The position numbers and the translations under genes were made by a program. Shown here one piece after another: positions 11,150 through 23,900 of a DNA stretch of 64,000 bases (the first letter of the stretch is position 1; the number at the start of each line of letters is the position of its first letter). Origin of the DNA: Amorphophallus konjac (lineage: Eukaryota; Streptophyta; Magnoliopsida; Alismatales; Araceae). Below the pieces are notes generated by a model. That model was not told where the DNA came from and searched no databases. It saw only the letters and a program-made list of their open reading frames with translations. The DNA lies in NCBI GenBank assembly GCA_022559845.1, contig CM040118.1, forward strand, positions 231,803,224 through 231,867,223. Direction: 5' to 3'.

Positions 11150-11294
11150 GGGTGGGTAGATATAATCATCTACAGGCATCTCTCCAATTGACCATGTTGC
11201 CCAATCCAAAACTCAACACCACAACCAGCGTGGCGGGCGTGGCAGTGGCCCCTGGAGTAGGGGGCGTGGCAGAGGTAACAATGGAAACTGTGAC
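11150..11294 (+). pseudogene. gag: copia-2 gag, RG-rich C-terminal segment
   Basis: Read in the frame that continues past the gypsy A insertion, this encodes a Gln/Asn/Arg/Gly-rich tail (NQRGGRGSG, then SRGRGRGNNGNCD), typical of the capsid-nucleocapsid linker in plant copia gag. When the gypsy A target duplication GTGAC is counted once, the codons TGT GAC ACC CGC run straight into the zinc-knuckle segment at 26820. This shows the insertion interrupted a single gag frame. Confidence 0.7.
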
Positions 11295-12949
11295 TGTAAC
11301 GACCCAAGATCTAGATACCGGGAATAACTCGATAACATTCGAATCCTGGCCCGCCACCCACGAGCCGGAGGGCTCGAAAGGGTGAAAAGGATGGTGTAGT
11401 CATGCATTGAAATTCTAAACGAGTAGAAAATAAACTACAGAATCTAATATTTAACTGACAGGAAAAAAATCAACATTCTATAACAATTAAATAAACCTAC
11501 AGAGTCCAGTCCATAAGTATAGTCAACGAAAAAGAAACGTACACGGCTGCGGGGGACAACCTAGGCACTGGCAAGCTGGCGAGCTACTAGACCTCCGATC
11601 GGGAAAGCTCCACCTCCAGGAGGGCGCTAAACCTGAAAAGCAGGGAGTGAGCCTCATCTCATTAGCTTAGTAGGGAGGGGTCCCACAGATCCCCACCACA
11701 ACGAAAGTGGTAAACAAGAGTGACAACAGCAACGACAACAACGGCAATAACAACAGTAAAGAATGATGGTCAGGACGACAAGAACGGTGAGCTAAGAAGA
11801 CACGGAACCTCTACGCTAGCCCGATTCCCAACAAGGGAGTCTTGACCTCTAGCCGGGATCGCCGAGCCACAGTGAACCCACAGCTCTACTATCGAGAGGA
11901 AACACGGTAGTGACAATCCATTGGAAAAACACCGACAAGGCCACACGGCCACAAACACAATCTCCAACCTCGGGAGGACAACTACACCCTGGCAACCTCG
12001 GTCCCGAGCTAAGGCCAGTGGAAGGACCCTGCCCAAACATAGGGCAACACACATGATCGTCTACCGGAAGGGCCATGACAACGCAGTCAGGAACTCAACC
12101 TTCCCGGCATAGGGTCCGCTACTCAGCAAACACAACATGGCCAGATGCGTCCACTCACGTCTTATACTGCGCCAAGGCATCATATGCGCGCACACTACTC
12201 ACACCCGGTCTCGGGAGGAGGAGAGAAAACACTCACACACACACACCTTTGGACTGGTTGGAATCTGCACCTCTACGTCCGTCAGCACGGCTGTGTCCAG
12301 CTACCTGTATGCGCCACTACATCCATCAGCAGCGTACTCTTATCCTAACCAATGTACCTACGCTCAGGTGGTCCCGCCTCTACACAAGCAGTGTCGTACA
12401 CACTGGGCGGTCCCTCCCGGTCCAACATGATTGGTTACAGCAATACTCCACGGTCTCGCGGAGTCCCCGTCGAACTCTAACATAAAACATGGTCGATCAC
12501 GATCTCATGGAACCTCGAGAAAGGAGTACGCACGCACGCGACCCACCGTGAACCACGACATGACATTAAGGGGTGCTAAGGAAACCACCCCAATCTGATA
12601 GCAAAACTAGTGGACATCGGCCCACTAACTCACAGGGATACCACCCAACTGTGATCATCGAACTCACGCGGATATGACCCTCCATGGTCACTAAACTCAA
12701 GCGATAAATGACTCGCCACGAGCCAGCAAGCCACATGGAAACCATGCCACAAATGCACGGCTAAAAACCCATCACGGGGAACCCATGAACTCTTGAACCA
12801 CGAGAATTTATCCTCGAGCGACCGTCACTCTCACAAGGCCGAAATGGCCCAATTCCCATGGGTTTTGGTCGGTAAAATACTATGCTTTGAATCTGGGGCG
12901 AAAACCACTTGACCAGGGCCGCATAGGCCTTTAAAACCCGGGGGCCAAG

Positions 12950-12992
12950 GGATTTCGATCGACCGGCCGGGGCCGGTTGGTCGACCAATTCT
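12950..12992. repeat. GGTCGACC palindromic units, gypsy A 3' LTR (part 1)
   Basis: Contains CGATCGACCGGCC-GGGGCC-GGTTGGTCGACCAATT, with overlapping short palindromes centred on GGCCGG and GGTCGACC. The corresponding segment in the other LTR is 25716-25757. Confidence 0.85.
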
Positions 12993-13034
12993 CCCAGGGG
13001 CGAAAGCCCCTGCAACCGCGTCAACCTGCACTTT

Positions 13035-15010
13035 TGATGCGGTCATCACCATCCGTTCCGGCACTCACGGCCCTTCTCCTCACCCCCGGAGGCGTCCGAC
13101 ACGATATAGTCATTTATTTTTGAGTCATATGTAATTTTATTTGCATCATATCATTGTAATTTTCCTTTTATTTGAGTCAAGTACCTAGGTTAGGTAGTCA
13201 TTTACCTAAGTTGAGTGTCATTAGGATGACTAGGTTGGTCAATGGGCCCCATAAAGTGGGCTAGGCCCAGGGGCGCCCCCCCTTGGATAGTCTGGTCATT
13301 AGCTCTTTTGTTCAGGGTTGTTTTGGTCCTAGAAATTGTCAGTGCCTATAAATAGCCCCCTCTCCTCACTCATAGGTAACCTTTGATGCATTATTGAAAG
13401 AAAGAAATCCCAAGTCTTTGTTTTTTTCTCCACAAATTTTTCTTTTCTCTCTCATATCTCTCTCTCTCTAAGGGGGTCGCCCCTTTCTCTCTCCTCCCCC
13501 TCCCACCTACTTTCTAACTCCCCCTCCCACCTACTCTCTCTCCTCCCCCTCCCATCTACCCCATTTCTCATCACCTATCACCACCCTATTCATCCCAGTT
13601 CATAGGCAATAGAGCACCAGCGACTTGAGGAGACTCCCACGTCCTCACCAAGAAGCTTCAGAGGGCGTACTATATACCGGTGGATTCCTCGTCTAGTCAG
13701 ATTCACAGCCGAGGTGGTTTCGTCTTCATCCGACATCGGAGTTGTCCAGAGGAGCTAATCTCGCTCGGCTGCGCATCTTGCCCCTAGGAGACAACCTGAA
13801 GTGACTTGCAGAAGCTCCCACGGCCTGAGTTCTGAGATTATTGAGGCAACACTTGGCTGAGGGCTTCTTCTTCAAGTTCCCTTCCATCTCCAAGAAGCAG
13901 AACTATTTTTGGACTCCGGAGTCGAGAGTTCCGGATTTTCTCCCCAAGGTGCGCCAGGTCAGTTCCCCTGAGCCTGTTCCGACACCCCTCCACTGTTCCT
14001 ATCTTCGCGGTCAGCTCCGACATCAGACGATGGTCCCGTTGGTCCCGACTCGAATAAGACTCATCCACGGTTGCATAGGTTTTAATCCCGCCTTATTCGG
14101 AGTAAGGGAGTGTTCATGGCGCCTTCATCTTCTAGCAGCAGCAGACTAAGAGCAACCAGAACCAGCACCGAACAGTCCTGTTCCAAACCCTAACCCCGCC
14201 ACCGGCGACGTCAAAAAATTCTCCAATAATTCTGACATCCTCTTGGGCCAACCCAAGAGGTTTTTGCGCTAGGTTTGTCAACAATGGAGTTCGAGAGAGC
14301 CCGTAGTGGAGCCGACAGCGACTGCCTATCTCGTTGTCCAGAAAGCTGGCAGAACCGGCTTAGCTCGCCATTTTAGTTTTATCTTAAGCTCCCCACCCCG
14401 CCTGGCCGGCTTACAGCCCCTCCCTGCGTGGAGGTAGTGTTTGATTGTAATTCTTACAATTCCCCACCCCTAGTCCAACCCCCTTGCAAGGGGCATAGTG
14501 CTTATTAATTTGGTAATCAGGTTGAAGCTTCATCGGCGCAGCGTGCGGGGAATCACACTTCCTCGCTCGCCCACGTCTCCGACCGGAGCCGGTTTCTTCA
14601 AACCGGCTAGGTAAACTCTCGTCCCTTGCTCCCAATAGTGCTTGTTCGTTTAGTATTCTCCAATTGTGCCATCGGTTAAGGGATAGAGCACCCGGTCCCA
14701 AGGATCCACCACCTTCGTACGACCACCGTGGATGTGAGTGAGTGAACCCGCGCCCTTTGGCCATTGCCGACTCATTGAGTTGGGCATCCGTACCCCAAGG
14801 GGAGGTTTACCTTGGACTCTGTTGGCCCTCTACCAGCAAGGGTCTTGTCCCACTTCCTCGACTTGGCATCTTTGCCTCACCCCCAGGTTGAGTGTGTGCG
14901 CCATACGAGTGTCCGCTTATGTAGGCTTCTTAGTCTTGTGGTTGTGCTTGCATACTTTGGTCCAAGGAGCATTGGCCTTGTGGCTATCACCCCAAGGTGG
15001 TGTCACATCA
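13035..15010 (+). mobile_element. Solo LTR, Athila/Tat-like, inside gypsy A LTR
   Basis: Absent from the other gypsy A LTR, where the site reads through at about 25797. Ends are TGATG (13035) and CATCA (15010), 5-bp inverted. The flanking duplicates ACTTT (13030-13034) and AATTT (15011-15015) differ at one base. Length 1976 bp. The TATA box is GCCTATAAATAGC (13345-13357), followed by a CT-rich leader (13440-13560). The TGAT...ATCA ends resemble those of the Athila/Tat-like element at 30.9-35.1 kb. No coding domain was seen. Confidence 0.75.
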
Positions 15011-15021
15011 AATTTTGGACA

Positions 15022-15145
15022 GGTTGACTTGACCTGGGTCGGTCGACTGAACTCAGTGGTTCGGTCGACCGAACCCAACAGGCGACTAGCCCTTAACACA
15101 GCCAGAATCGGTCGACCAATTCAATGAATTGGTCGACCGATTCCG
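15022..15145. repeat. GGTCGACC palindromic units, gypsy A 3' LTR (part 2)
   Basis: Four GGTCGAC-containing units. The last two form a near-perfect 39-bp palindrome at 15105-15143 with 18-bp arms (GAATCGGTCGACCAATTC facing its complement across a short centre). A further palindromic unit TTCGGTCGACCGAA lies at 15060-15073. Confidence 0.92.
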
Positions 15146-16124
15146 GCGACCAACAGACAGGGGAACCCTTCGGGGCCCGTTCCACGCCCGACTTGCCTCC
15201 GATGGTAGCAGGAAGCCAGGGGAACCATTCTCCGACATCCAACGCACTTAATGGGACCCAACGGGTCACAAATCGACGATCAAAACCATAAAATCGTCGC
15301 TCACCCTGAAATATGCTTAAACCCATCCCGAACATGAACGAAACCCACTCTTGGCCTCACCATGGCCCGAAACCACGGGGAAAGATGGGAAAAGTAAGGG
15401 GGAAACATTCCCCAACATCTATTCTATGAATCCACTAAGAATCGTTGTCTGAAACGATGAAATCGCCACTCGACCCGAAACATGCTTAAAACCCCAACAA
15501 AAGGGAAACTTGCTCAATCTCACACTGATCAACATGAAATTGCAAGGAAATAACGCAAGGAAGGTAAGGATCCGTCCCCCTACCTCTTACGAAGAAACCG
15601 CGAAGTTGGGACGCCGATCCACGCTCGAAACGCCTCGTTCCACAGTTGGTTCTTCCCGAAAATGCGAAAGCCGCCTTGCCACGCCATCGGCTCTTGTCCC
15701 GAGCTCCGATCCTCGCCACTCGTCGTCCGTGCCACCCTCCGCCTTGCTGTACGTCCTCCCCGTCGGTCGCCAGAGAAGAAGGGGTAGAGAGGGAGAGACA
15801 CAAGAGTGAGAGGGAGAGAACGGGAGTGAGGGAGAGAGGGTTGCGAGAGTGAGGGAGAGAGAGAGGGGAGGGGGGATTAATAAAAAATATAATAAATTTT
15901 ATTTTCTTTCATTAAAATTCCAGTAATTCTGAAAACCCTGAAAATACATTCTGACTCCGAAAAATTCTAAAAAAACTCCGGGCCACTCCGCACGGCACGA
16001 TGTACCCTAAATAATTCACAAACGCACCATTAAAGGGTCCGACAATCCGATATAAAAGTCTGAAACTCACTCGGACACGATCCGCAACCGACGGAAACAC
16101 GATCCGAAAATCCGAGATATTACA

Positions 16125-16135
16125 GTCCTCCCCCC
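16125..16135 (-). promoter_or_regulatory. Polypurine tract of gypsy A
   Basis: On the minus strand AAGGGGGGAGGAC abuts the LTR start TGTAATATC. Upstream of it (in element sense) is TTTTGAGGGTAAAATTTC, matching the FEDKILFKGGGM-type end of Tekay elements at nucleotide level. Gypsy B has the same layout at 47200-47230. Confidence 0.85.
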
Positions 16136-17965
16136 TTACAGAAATTTTACCCTCAAAATTTTGGACATGCACAGAACTCACGGGGAAGGGCAAACCCAAT
16201 GGAAAACCACGCAGGCAACACAACCGACACCTCCGCCCAGCGACACGTGATCCAGAGCCGAACACTTCAAGGATCGTCGGCCACACCAGTTCAAGACCAA
16301 TGTCTCACCGGCCACCTAAGGGATAGGCTACAAACAACTGCTTGGGACTTTACGATCCAAAAGTCATAGCATAGACTCGCTCATCAATCCGATACCGGCT
16401 GTAGAACACCCTCTGCCTGCCACCGGTAACACAACGACCAAAAGTCCTTGGCTACAACCACTCCTGCTCCTCAGCAGGGCCACCAAACAGATCCTCCGGC
16501 ACCATCCAGGTCCTCTCGGGCCATCAGGCCAATCCAACATCTTGATAGGAGAAAGAACAATGCGATCACCCTTGCGAGCCTTGAACTCCTCAACCACAAC
16601 GATCCTGGGTATGAGGCCCCCAAACTCCTTTCCAAAGGAGGGCTCCCGACTCACATTCACACTTCGAGGGATTATTTCGTCGAGAAGACACCCGTTCCAT
16701 ATCACAACCAACACCATCATTCCGCCTGACGGCTGCTTAAAAGGAATCAACGTCCAGTGCCCACACACCAAGTCTCCTTACATAGCTCCCTCCGAGCCAA
16801 GGGAACACCACAGTCCAGATAGTGGCACCACCAGGTGCACCAAGCTCCAAACTCTCTTGATTCTTGTCACAGACAAGCACTCCATCCGCAACCAACATGT
16901 TGCTTAACCAATCTGGGACACCACGCCTGTCGGACCACCGGTGCACAAAACCACATAACGTCAGGGCGCTTGACAATTCCAACAACTTCTCGACTACTCA
17001 ACATGGCATCCACACAGGATCTCATTGTCATCACCAACACCTTCTAATCCTCGGATCCACCCCCGGAACAACCACACCGACAAAGGTCGGCCAACTCACA
17101 AGCTCAATTCCGAGCACCGCACACCTACGCCATACTACTGGCCCCAACGGCCATGACCTTCCTCAATGCCAGTCGCCAAGTGACTCCACCCTAAGCCACG
17201 CGACACAAATCAGGGGAAAAACTAGACCAATACACATCCTCATCCAACCATTCTCACCACTAAGCTCCCCGATTCTCAATCCTACTAGCGCCACACCACA
17301 TGATACCACTACCCATGCACAGTAACCAAGGATACTCACACTGCCAAAATAGCTCTTTACCCAAGAGCAATTCTCTACAACCAACTTTGGAACCTCCAGG
17401 ACGCACGCTACCAATCCGATCCTGGGGCCTGTGGGTTATGGGCCCACCACGCTTACACTACGCACTCTGCTTCGAAGACGCCACCTAGACGGCGGGGAAA
17501 CTAGCGTCTGCCAAGACATGGCCTCCATCCAACTAATCGAATCCAGAAATGGAGGTGAGGGAACCTCAGTTCTGGAACACAATCTGCCTTCCTCACCTGG
17601 CAAACCACTTACACACGCAGGTCGGAACGTCAGGGCACTACGAGAAAGCTTAACACTAGCCCTACATGGTGACACACCATCTCAGCTGGTAGCTCAATGC
17701 CCGATTCTACACGACCTCGGCAATGCTTACATGCCACAGGAGGAGGGACGAACACACAACCTTCACAGGCAGCACCACTGCCCTCACACGGATGCTTCCG
17801 ATGACTTCTGGACACACATCAAAAAACATGAGCACAAGGAAGCACATTTATATCAAAGAAACAACAGAATGAAACGCAAACACAATACACAATAAATGAA
17901 AAAATCATGCGTACCTCCCAAGAGATGGGCACGACAACTCCGCCTGGTCAAGTGCCTCGCGCTTG
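16136..17965 (-). other. Gypsy A non-coding internal region
   Basis: The 1.8 kb between gag and the PPT, where pol would be. ORFs on both strands (for example 154 aa at 17431-17895 plus) have no recognisable protease, RT, RNase H or integrase motif. The sequence looks like a replacement or heavily decayed spacer rather than a recent simple pol deletion. Confidence 0.6.
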
Positions 17966-19110
17966 TCAGGATCCATGGCTCGCTAGGCTAGTGGAACGCT
18001 GTAGAGATGGCTGGGACTGGGGTGGCCGCCATGGACACTCGCCAACAATATGACTGATCTGACCACACCAGAAGCACTCCAACTCAGCTTCATCCGCAGT
18101 GCACGGCCTGCCCTTGTGAAACCTGCCACATCTCATACACTGTCCTGGCTGCTCGATCATATCACGACGCCGCAATGGTTGAACCTCCAATCGTTGATCG
18201 GACACTGCCAAAACCTACTCCTCCTGCTCTTGGTGTCTCCTACCTGATCTGCTCCTTCTGAACAACCTCGATGCCCTTTTAAAACTTGATATCGATGGGG
18301 AAGAACTCATGCCAGGAGGTGGAAGAGATGTCGATTCTATCTGCCTCCAAGACTACTGGGGAACACCCTACTGTTGAAGGGTCCTCGACTGACCCTGACG
18401 TGACTGGGACTGCCCTACACGGGCCTGCTCCTGGGTCCTCAGCCAATCTTCCTCTACATTTATCGCGACTTGATAAGCTGACTCCATGTCTGCCACACGA
18501 GTCGCGACCACGAGGTGCTTGAGCTTTGGCCTCAAACCTCTGACAAACTTCCGAGTCCTCAACTTCTCATCGGCCATGATATGGGGAGCATAGCGACCCA
18601 ATTCAACAAATCTGGATCGATACTGCATCACTGCCATGTCTCCCTGAGATAGCTCCATGAACTCATACATCCTTCTCATCTGACGTGCTCCGAGCTGAAA
18701 ACTCGCTCAAATGTGGCAAGAAATTCCTGCCATGGAATCTGTCGAAAAGTACGAGATTGGAATGTCGATTCCCACTCTATAGACCACCATGACAAAAGTG
18801 ATCCTTGCAATTGATAACTCGCCAGCAGAACCTTCTCATCTTCAGCACACACCATCGATCGGAACACATGTTCCACGGCATCAATCCACGATCTCGCAAC
18901 ATCAGGATTCGGCTGGCCTTCAAATGTTGGTGGGTGAAATTGCATAAACTCTTGCAAAACACGTCCACGACCACCATGCGACGAACTACCCTCGCCAGCC
19001 TCCTGACCATAACATTGTTGACTCAACTGCTGCGCGAAAAACTGATACATACCAGCATAAAACTCGGCCTGACCCAGATCACTCGGGGCCACTACCGCTG
19101 GGGGAGACAA
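17966..19110 (-). pseudogene. gag: Gypsy A gag (Retrotrans_gag plus zinc knuckle)
   Basis: Minus-strand capsid gene. From 19110 downward: a Gln-rich segment, then PPTFEGQPNPDVARSWIDAV and DEKVLLASYQLQGSLLSWW, the core of the Ty3/gypsy gag domain. The frame shifts near 18680 and continues with GDMAVMQYRSRFVELGRYAP and RKFVRGLRPKLKHLV. A stop lies at 18368-18370. In the same frame a nucleocapsid-like end follows: CMRCGRFHKGRPC and the complete CCHC knuckle CFWCGQISHIVGEC, stop at 17966. The 5' part of gag continues on the far side of the solo LTR, at 20670-20790. Broken by at least one frameshift and one stop; no pol follows. Confidence 0.85.
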
Positions 19111-19115
19111 TTCTC

Positions 19116-20664
19116 TGTTGTGCCCCTGTGGTCATTTGAGTCATCTTGTGGTCACTTGGGTCATTCAACATCATCCTGTTGTCATTTGAGTTATTTGATA
19201 TTCTTGGTTTTGATAATGGCTAAACACTATAAGTCATTGATGTTTTACCACTCTTATATGACTAAACTACTTGATGTTCTTTCATGACAGATATGCCAAG
19301 GAATGGAGTGGAGATGGCAAAAGTGAAAGCTCAATGATTGCGCCCCCGGGACAAAATTTTGATTATAGGAGCAATATAATCAATAGAAATCTTCAAGACT
19401 GTCAAGGTTGATGCCACAGATGAGAACGGGCTGCTAAAGGACTCAAGCGACGGAGCTAAAGGGGTTAACGGACTGACCCGACATAACCTGGGGTCTGCCC
19501 AGCTGGCGGTCGACCGCCAGCCCAGGGGTAGTCGACCGCCCCTGCCAGTAATCCACTGTCTACAGCACTCTTAGTGGCGGTCGACCGCCAGCCCAGTAGC
19601 GGTTGATCAAAAATTCCAGGGACCATCCGTCTGCAGGTTTCTCAGTAGCGGTCGACCGCCAGCTTCCATAGGTCGACCGCCAGCCCCGAGCCAACAAATG
19701 TTGACTTTGTTTTCCACTTCGAGAAGAGCCCTTTCCTTGCATTTGTTTAACCCCAAAGTCACCCAATCCCCCATGGATTGTGGATCTGGTCTGGGGGATG
19801 TCCAAGGACCATTCAAAAGATATAAAACCAATGCAAGAGGGTTAGAAACCCCAGTTGATCATTTGTGAATCCAAGGGAGATCAAAGGAGGCTACAAGGGT
19901 GTGTTCAAGTGAGAGGAGATCGAGTACTGTAGCCGTGAACAGTACTCCGGGAAGAAGTTCTTCATCAAATCATCAAGTGATTCAAGCTACTTCAAGAGGA
20001 GATCAACCCCAAGCCAAGTGAAGATAAAGCTGCAACCATCATCTTCTTCATCAACTCAAGTATATCCAAGGAAGCTCATTTCACAAGGAAGAAGAAGCCA
20101 TTGTTGCTGAATCAAAAAGAGAGCTTTTTGAATAAGAAAGAAGCTTCTGTTGGTGATCTACATCGTGTGAAGAAAAGAAGATTCAAGCTCTAGCAATCTC
20201 AGACAAGATCCTTTCTCTTTGAGCATATTCTATATCTTGTTTGAGTGTTTCCATATCTTGTTCTTTATACATTTCATTCAAACATTTGAAACTGAGGATC
20301 GTCCCTACCGGTGGTTAGTAGGAAGGTAATCGGAGGTCTTTCCGATTTGCGGTTCAGTGCGTGGCACTAGTGGAGCCTCACCGGATTTGATGAGGGGTGG
20401 ACGTAGGACTAGAGATTCAGTCCGAACCACCTTAAAATCTCGTGTGTTGTGGTTTGATTATGCGATTGCTTTGTGTTAGATGCATGCTTAGGTTCAATCT
20501 CTATATTACGTAATCATCTTGCTAAGTAAATCGTTGTGTCCTTCGTTAAGCTAGTTATATTCCGATGCTATTATCATTATCTAGCTTTAAAGAGTGTTGC
20601 ATTGCAAAAAGAGGGACAGATCTATTCACCCCTCCCCTCTAGATCCGCTATCCACTACTCAACA
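19116..20664 (+). mobile_element. Solo SIRE-type LTR in gypsy A gag (TSD TTCTC)
   Basis: Perfect TSD TTCTC at 19111-19115 and 20665-20669. Ends are TGTTG (19116) and CAACA (20664, in TACTCAACA). Length 1549 bp, plus orientation. Order: GGTTTTGATAATGGC near the start, palindromic array 19504-19690, TATA box AGATATAAAACC (19817-19828), conserved SIRE module GAGGGGTGGACGTAGG...CGAACCACCTTAAAATC (20393-20440). Gypsy A gag sequence flanks both sides. Confidence 0.95.
19504..19690. repeat. GGCGGTCGACCGCC palindromic units
   Basis: Five or six units: TGGCGGTCGACCGCCAGCCC (19504), GTAGTCGACCGCC, TGGCGGTCGACCGCCAGCCC again (19577), AGCGGTTGATC, AGCGGTCGACCGCCAGC (19647) and GGTCGACCGCCAGCCC (19671). 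The repeated 14-bp core is a perfect palindrome. The array lies 130-310 bp upstream of the TATA box. Confidence 0.92.
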
Positions 20665-20669
20665 TTCTC

Positions 20670-20790
20670 TACCCCATTCTCCTCGACTCGACTGCTCTTG
20701 GGCCCCCACCGACACCTCAGGCAACAATCTGGTCCGCCTCCTCGGCACCATCAAATCCTTAATACAACACGAAAAATAAGGGGAGGGTGA
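20670..20790 (-). pseudogene. gag: Gypsy A gag, N-terminal fragment
   Basis: Minus-strand reading is continuous with the gag at 19110 once the solo LTR and one TSD copy are set aside. It gives a Gly/Glu/Arg-rich N-terminus. No start codon can be assigned with confidence. Confidence 0.6.
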
Positions 20791-20883
20791 ATAAAATAAA
20801 ACACCCTAATCTAGCTGCCGACTGTACTTGATTCTCTGGACTCTTAAGCACTGCATCATCCTGAATTCCTATGCATTTCCACA

Positions 20884-20902
20884 ACCATGCTCTGATACCA
20901 TC
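20884..20902 (-). promoter_or_regulatory. Primer-binding site of gypsy A
   Basis: The minus strand reads GATGGTATCAGAGCATGGT directly after the LTR end GTTACA. TGGTATCAGAGC is the initiator-Met tRNA complement used by most plant Ty3/gypsy chromoviruses. Confidence 0.92.
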
Positions 20903-20978
20903 TGTAACGACTCAAGATACAGATATCGGGAATAACCCGATACCATTCGAATCTTGGCCCGCCACCCACGAGCCGGAG

Positions 20979-23900
20979 TGTCACGTCCCGAGTGTGAAAG
21001 GAACTCAGTACGCGTGATGAGTTTATATCGATCATGTCAAACATAGCATAAGGAAATCTGACACATAGATAGAGTGCATAAAATAGAGACAATAACCAAG
21101 TCCTGTATTTCATTAATAAACCAAAGACTTCAAGTACATAATTGATGTTTAACTAGACCCAAATAAAAGGAAAATTACAATAAGGACTCAAGAAATAGGA
21201 AAAGACACGACTAGACAATAGCTTCAATGATCTGAACGGCTCTACTCTCTTCACTTGTGTCCATCCCCATCCGAATGATCTTCATCATCGGAATTACCTG
21301 AAAAATAGGGGAAAAACTAGGGTGAGCGAACGCTCAGTAGGAATTATATCTCAAGAATAAGCTTGCTTTAAGTAAATTACATGTTACATGAACGCAAGTA
21401 TAGCTATGCATGATCAAAAGGTAATGTCAAGAGTGAAATAATGAGAATTATCAAGGACGAACTAGTATTTTTCAAGAGGAATCATGTAAAGTATCAAGAA
21501 ATATCAAGTAAGTAATTATCAAGTCATGTCATGAGAATTGTCTATTTAATTCCAAGCAAGTAAATACCCATTTTGGGCCACGCAAGTCATGTCATATCAA
21601 GTCAAGTACGAGTTTGTGGAATATCATAATCTAAAAAGTCACGCACTTCGGTGTAATATCACATTGTGATCAATATAGCTCTCATGGGCACAAGTACTTT
21701 CGGGTGCTCCTCCCAGGACCAGATCGGGCCCCATTAACGCCAGCATTGAGTCATGTAAATATTCGACATCCACTATAGTTATAGCCAATAGAATTCTAAG
21801 GAATAAGTCCAATGTAGGAATATAAGGTAGATTCACGGAATAATGAGTTCAAGGACAGAACTTTGGAAAAGTATAACATAGCGACAAGTCTCTCGTAAAA
21901 ACCATGACAATTCAAGAAACTAGGTAATTGGCGTCCACTAAGACCGCCAGCAAATCCAGAATTGGCGCCCACTGGGGTGGCCGCTAATTCTGGGAACAGC
22001 ACAAGCACGAAGAAATAGCGACAACTTAAATGGTCACTAATTCAATTAGCGTCCACTGTCTGGTCGTCAATTTCAGAAAGAGAGCAAACTTTTCACAGAG
22101 GCCAGAAACAACGCTCTATGAGGGCTAAGGCATCACGTTTCTTCAGAGTGACGTGACAATCAATGGTTCTAGGATTGTAAAGGTACAACTTGCTTGGCTG
22201 TCTTGAGGGAATCCAAGGCTAACGGAGTCTTACGGAGGTCTTAATGAAGAAAGTACCAGTCTGAAGGAAGGAATATCCCGCGGAGGGTCCAATCATCACC
22301 AAGAGTTGAGGTGTAAGCATGAAACATCGTGAAACAGGGACTCTATCTTCGGATGTGAGATAAGAGTGCCAAAGGACCCGCGGTATGGGTCAAAAACCTG
22401 ATTAAACACGTGAGAGCAGGAAATAGCATCCATTCAGACGGGCGCTATATAAATATGTGACTGTTTACAATGTCGCCAAATTAATATTTTACAATAACTT
22501 TATAATTTTCACAAGAATGGGTGACCTTCCAAGAAGGCGCCACATCTTTAAATAACGTCCCAGTGATGGTCATTAATTAATATTTTTCTACATTTTCTTT
22601 CTTTTTTAATTAAATAAACAAGAATCAGCGAATCTGTATAGAGGCGCCATATCAAGAATAGGTGGCTGTTCGAACAGTCGCTCATTCCTTTACGTATACA
22701 TCTCATAAACCATCGAGCAGGTACGTAGTTGGATAGAAATCACTATTCATTTCTTTCAATTACACATGAACAGTAACATATTGTTGTTTACAGGGAATAT
22801 TAAGAAACTAAAGACATGGAAAAGTAGAGAAAAATATGGAGACTCTGGAAACGTATTCATGCAGAATTAACATAGTCAGGTTTCATAGTTATTAAATTTT
22901 AAACATATGTTAATTATTAAATGCTCTAGAAGAAATAGCGACATGATGATAGTCGCTCATTAATGGGCGGCCAGAATATTGTCACCAATTCAGGAATTTG
23001 CGACCTTCTTCACAATCGTTCATTAATAAGCGGCCACCTTTCTGGTCAATATTTTCATATGAATTCGCAAGTGATAAAACTACGTAAAACTTTGAAAACA
23101 GAGTCATGGAAAGTAGGATTTATGATGATAACAGATGTTTTATGCATGCAGCGCTCTCTTACTATAGTCTTAGGCTTAGAATCATGAGAAAAGCTACCTT
23201 TGTTGGGTTGACGGAAGTGAACGACGATGAGAGAAAGAATAAGAGCAACAGTAGCAACAGATGAATGGAAAAAACTTCTTCACAACAACGACAGTAGTTC
23301 CGTGCGGAAGAAGAGGAAGTAGCAGCCCACACCTGATCAGCAAAGGAAGAAGACAAAGTCTTCCTTCCGTTCACGATAGCAAGATGCAGGAGGATGAAGA
23401 CGCAGCAGAAGGAACATGAAAAAAGATGATCCAGCTTCCTTCACATATGCAGATGACAGAGGAAGAAGAAAAGCAGCAACTGCAACTGCAGCAGCACGCT
23501 CAAACGGACGTAAGAAGAAGAAGATAGGAACGGTAGCAGACCACGGGGACGTCGATGCACCGTCATGAAGCAGCAGCAGCAGGGATGCTTCTGCATCGCT
23601 CTGGGGGTTCTATTTATAGGGATTTAGAACTCTGGCTTCTAATGGGAATTGAGTTTCCTATGGTGAATCCTAATAGGTTTAAACCTTCCTACTTAAACTA
23701 ACCCTTGCTATATCCACAGCCGTCTTCGATCGAAAACCCTACAACTCCATGCATCTCTTCGAACGTGATGAAGCTTGGGTTTGTAAAACAACATTTCTAA
23801 TACATGTATATGCACATATATCCTATGCATCACCTTCTTACGTGAGGAGGCTTAATGGCTATTATTGATAAGGCCCATTTATGTGTTAATTTGTTAAGCC

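Larger units (their letters stand above)
11295..16124 (-). mobile_element. Gypsy A 3' LTR, split by a solo LTR
   Basis: It runs from TGTAACGACC (11295) to GATATTACA (16124) on the plus strand and aligns with the right LTR in blocks 11295-13034 and 15016-16124. It contains the conserved leader module near 11629-11660, GGTCGACC arrays at 12950-12990 and 15022-15145, and a purine-rich GAGAGGGAGAGA tract at 15785-15875 that is the pyrimidine leader in element sense. The right LTR is about 90 bp shorter, mainly near its pyrimidine-leader region. Confidence 0.92.

Noticed and set aside
15105..15143. microRNA precursor hairpin
   Set aside because: Loop of only a few bases and stem of 18 bp, too short for a plant pre-miRNA; it belongs to a palindrome array.
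17431..17895. 154-aa plus-strand ORF as a possible host gene
   Set aside because: Antisense to the gypsy A internal spacer, no recognised motif, composition like its surroundings.
20884..20902. tRNA gene fragment
   Set aside because: Only the 12-19 bases complementary to a tRNA 3' end are present; it is a primer-binding site.
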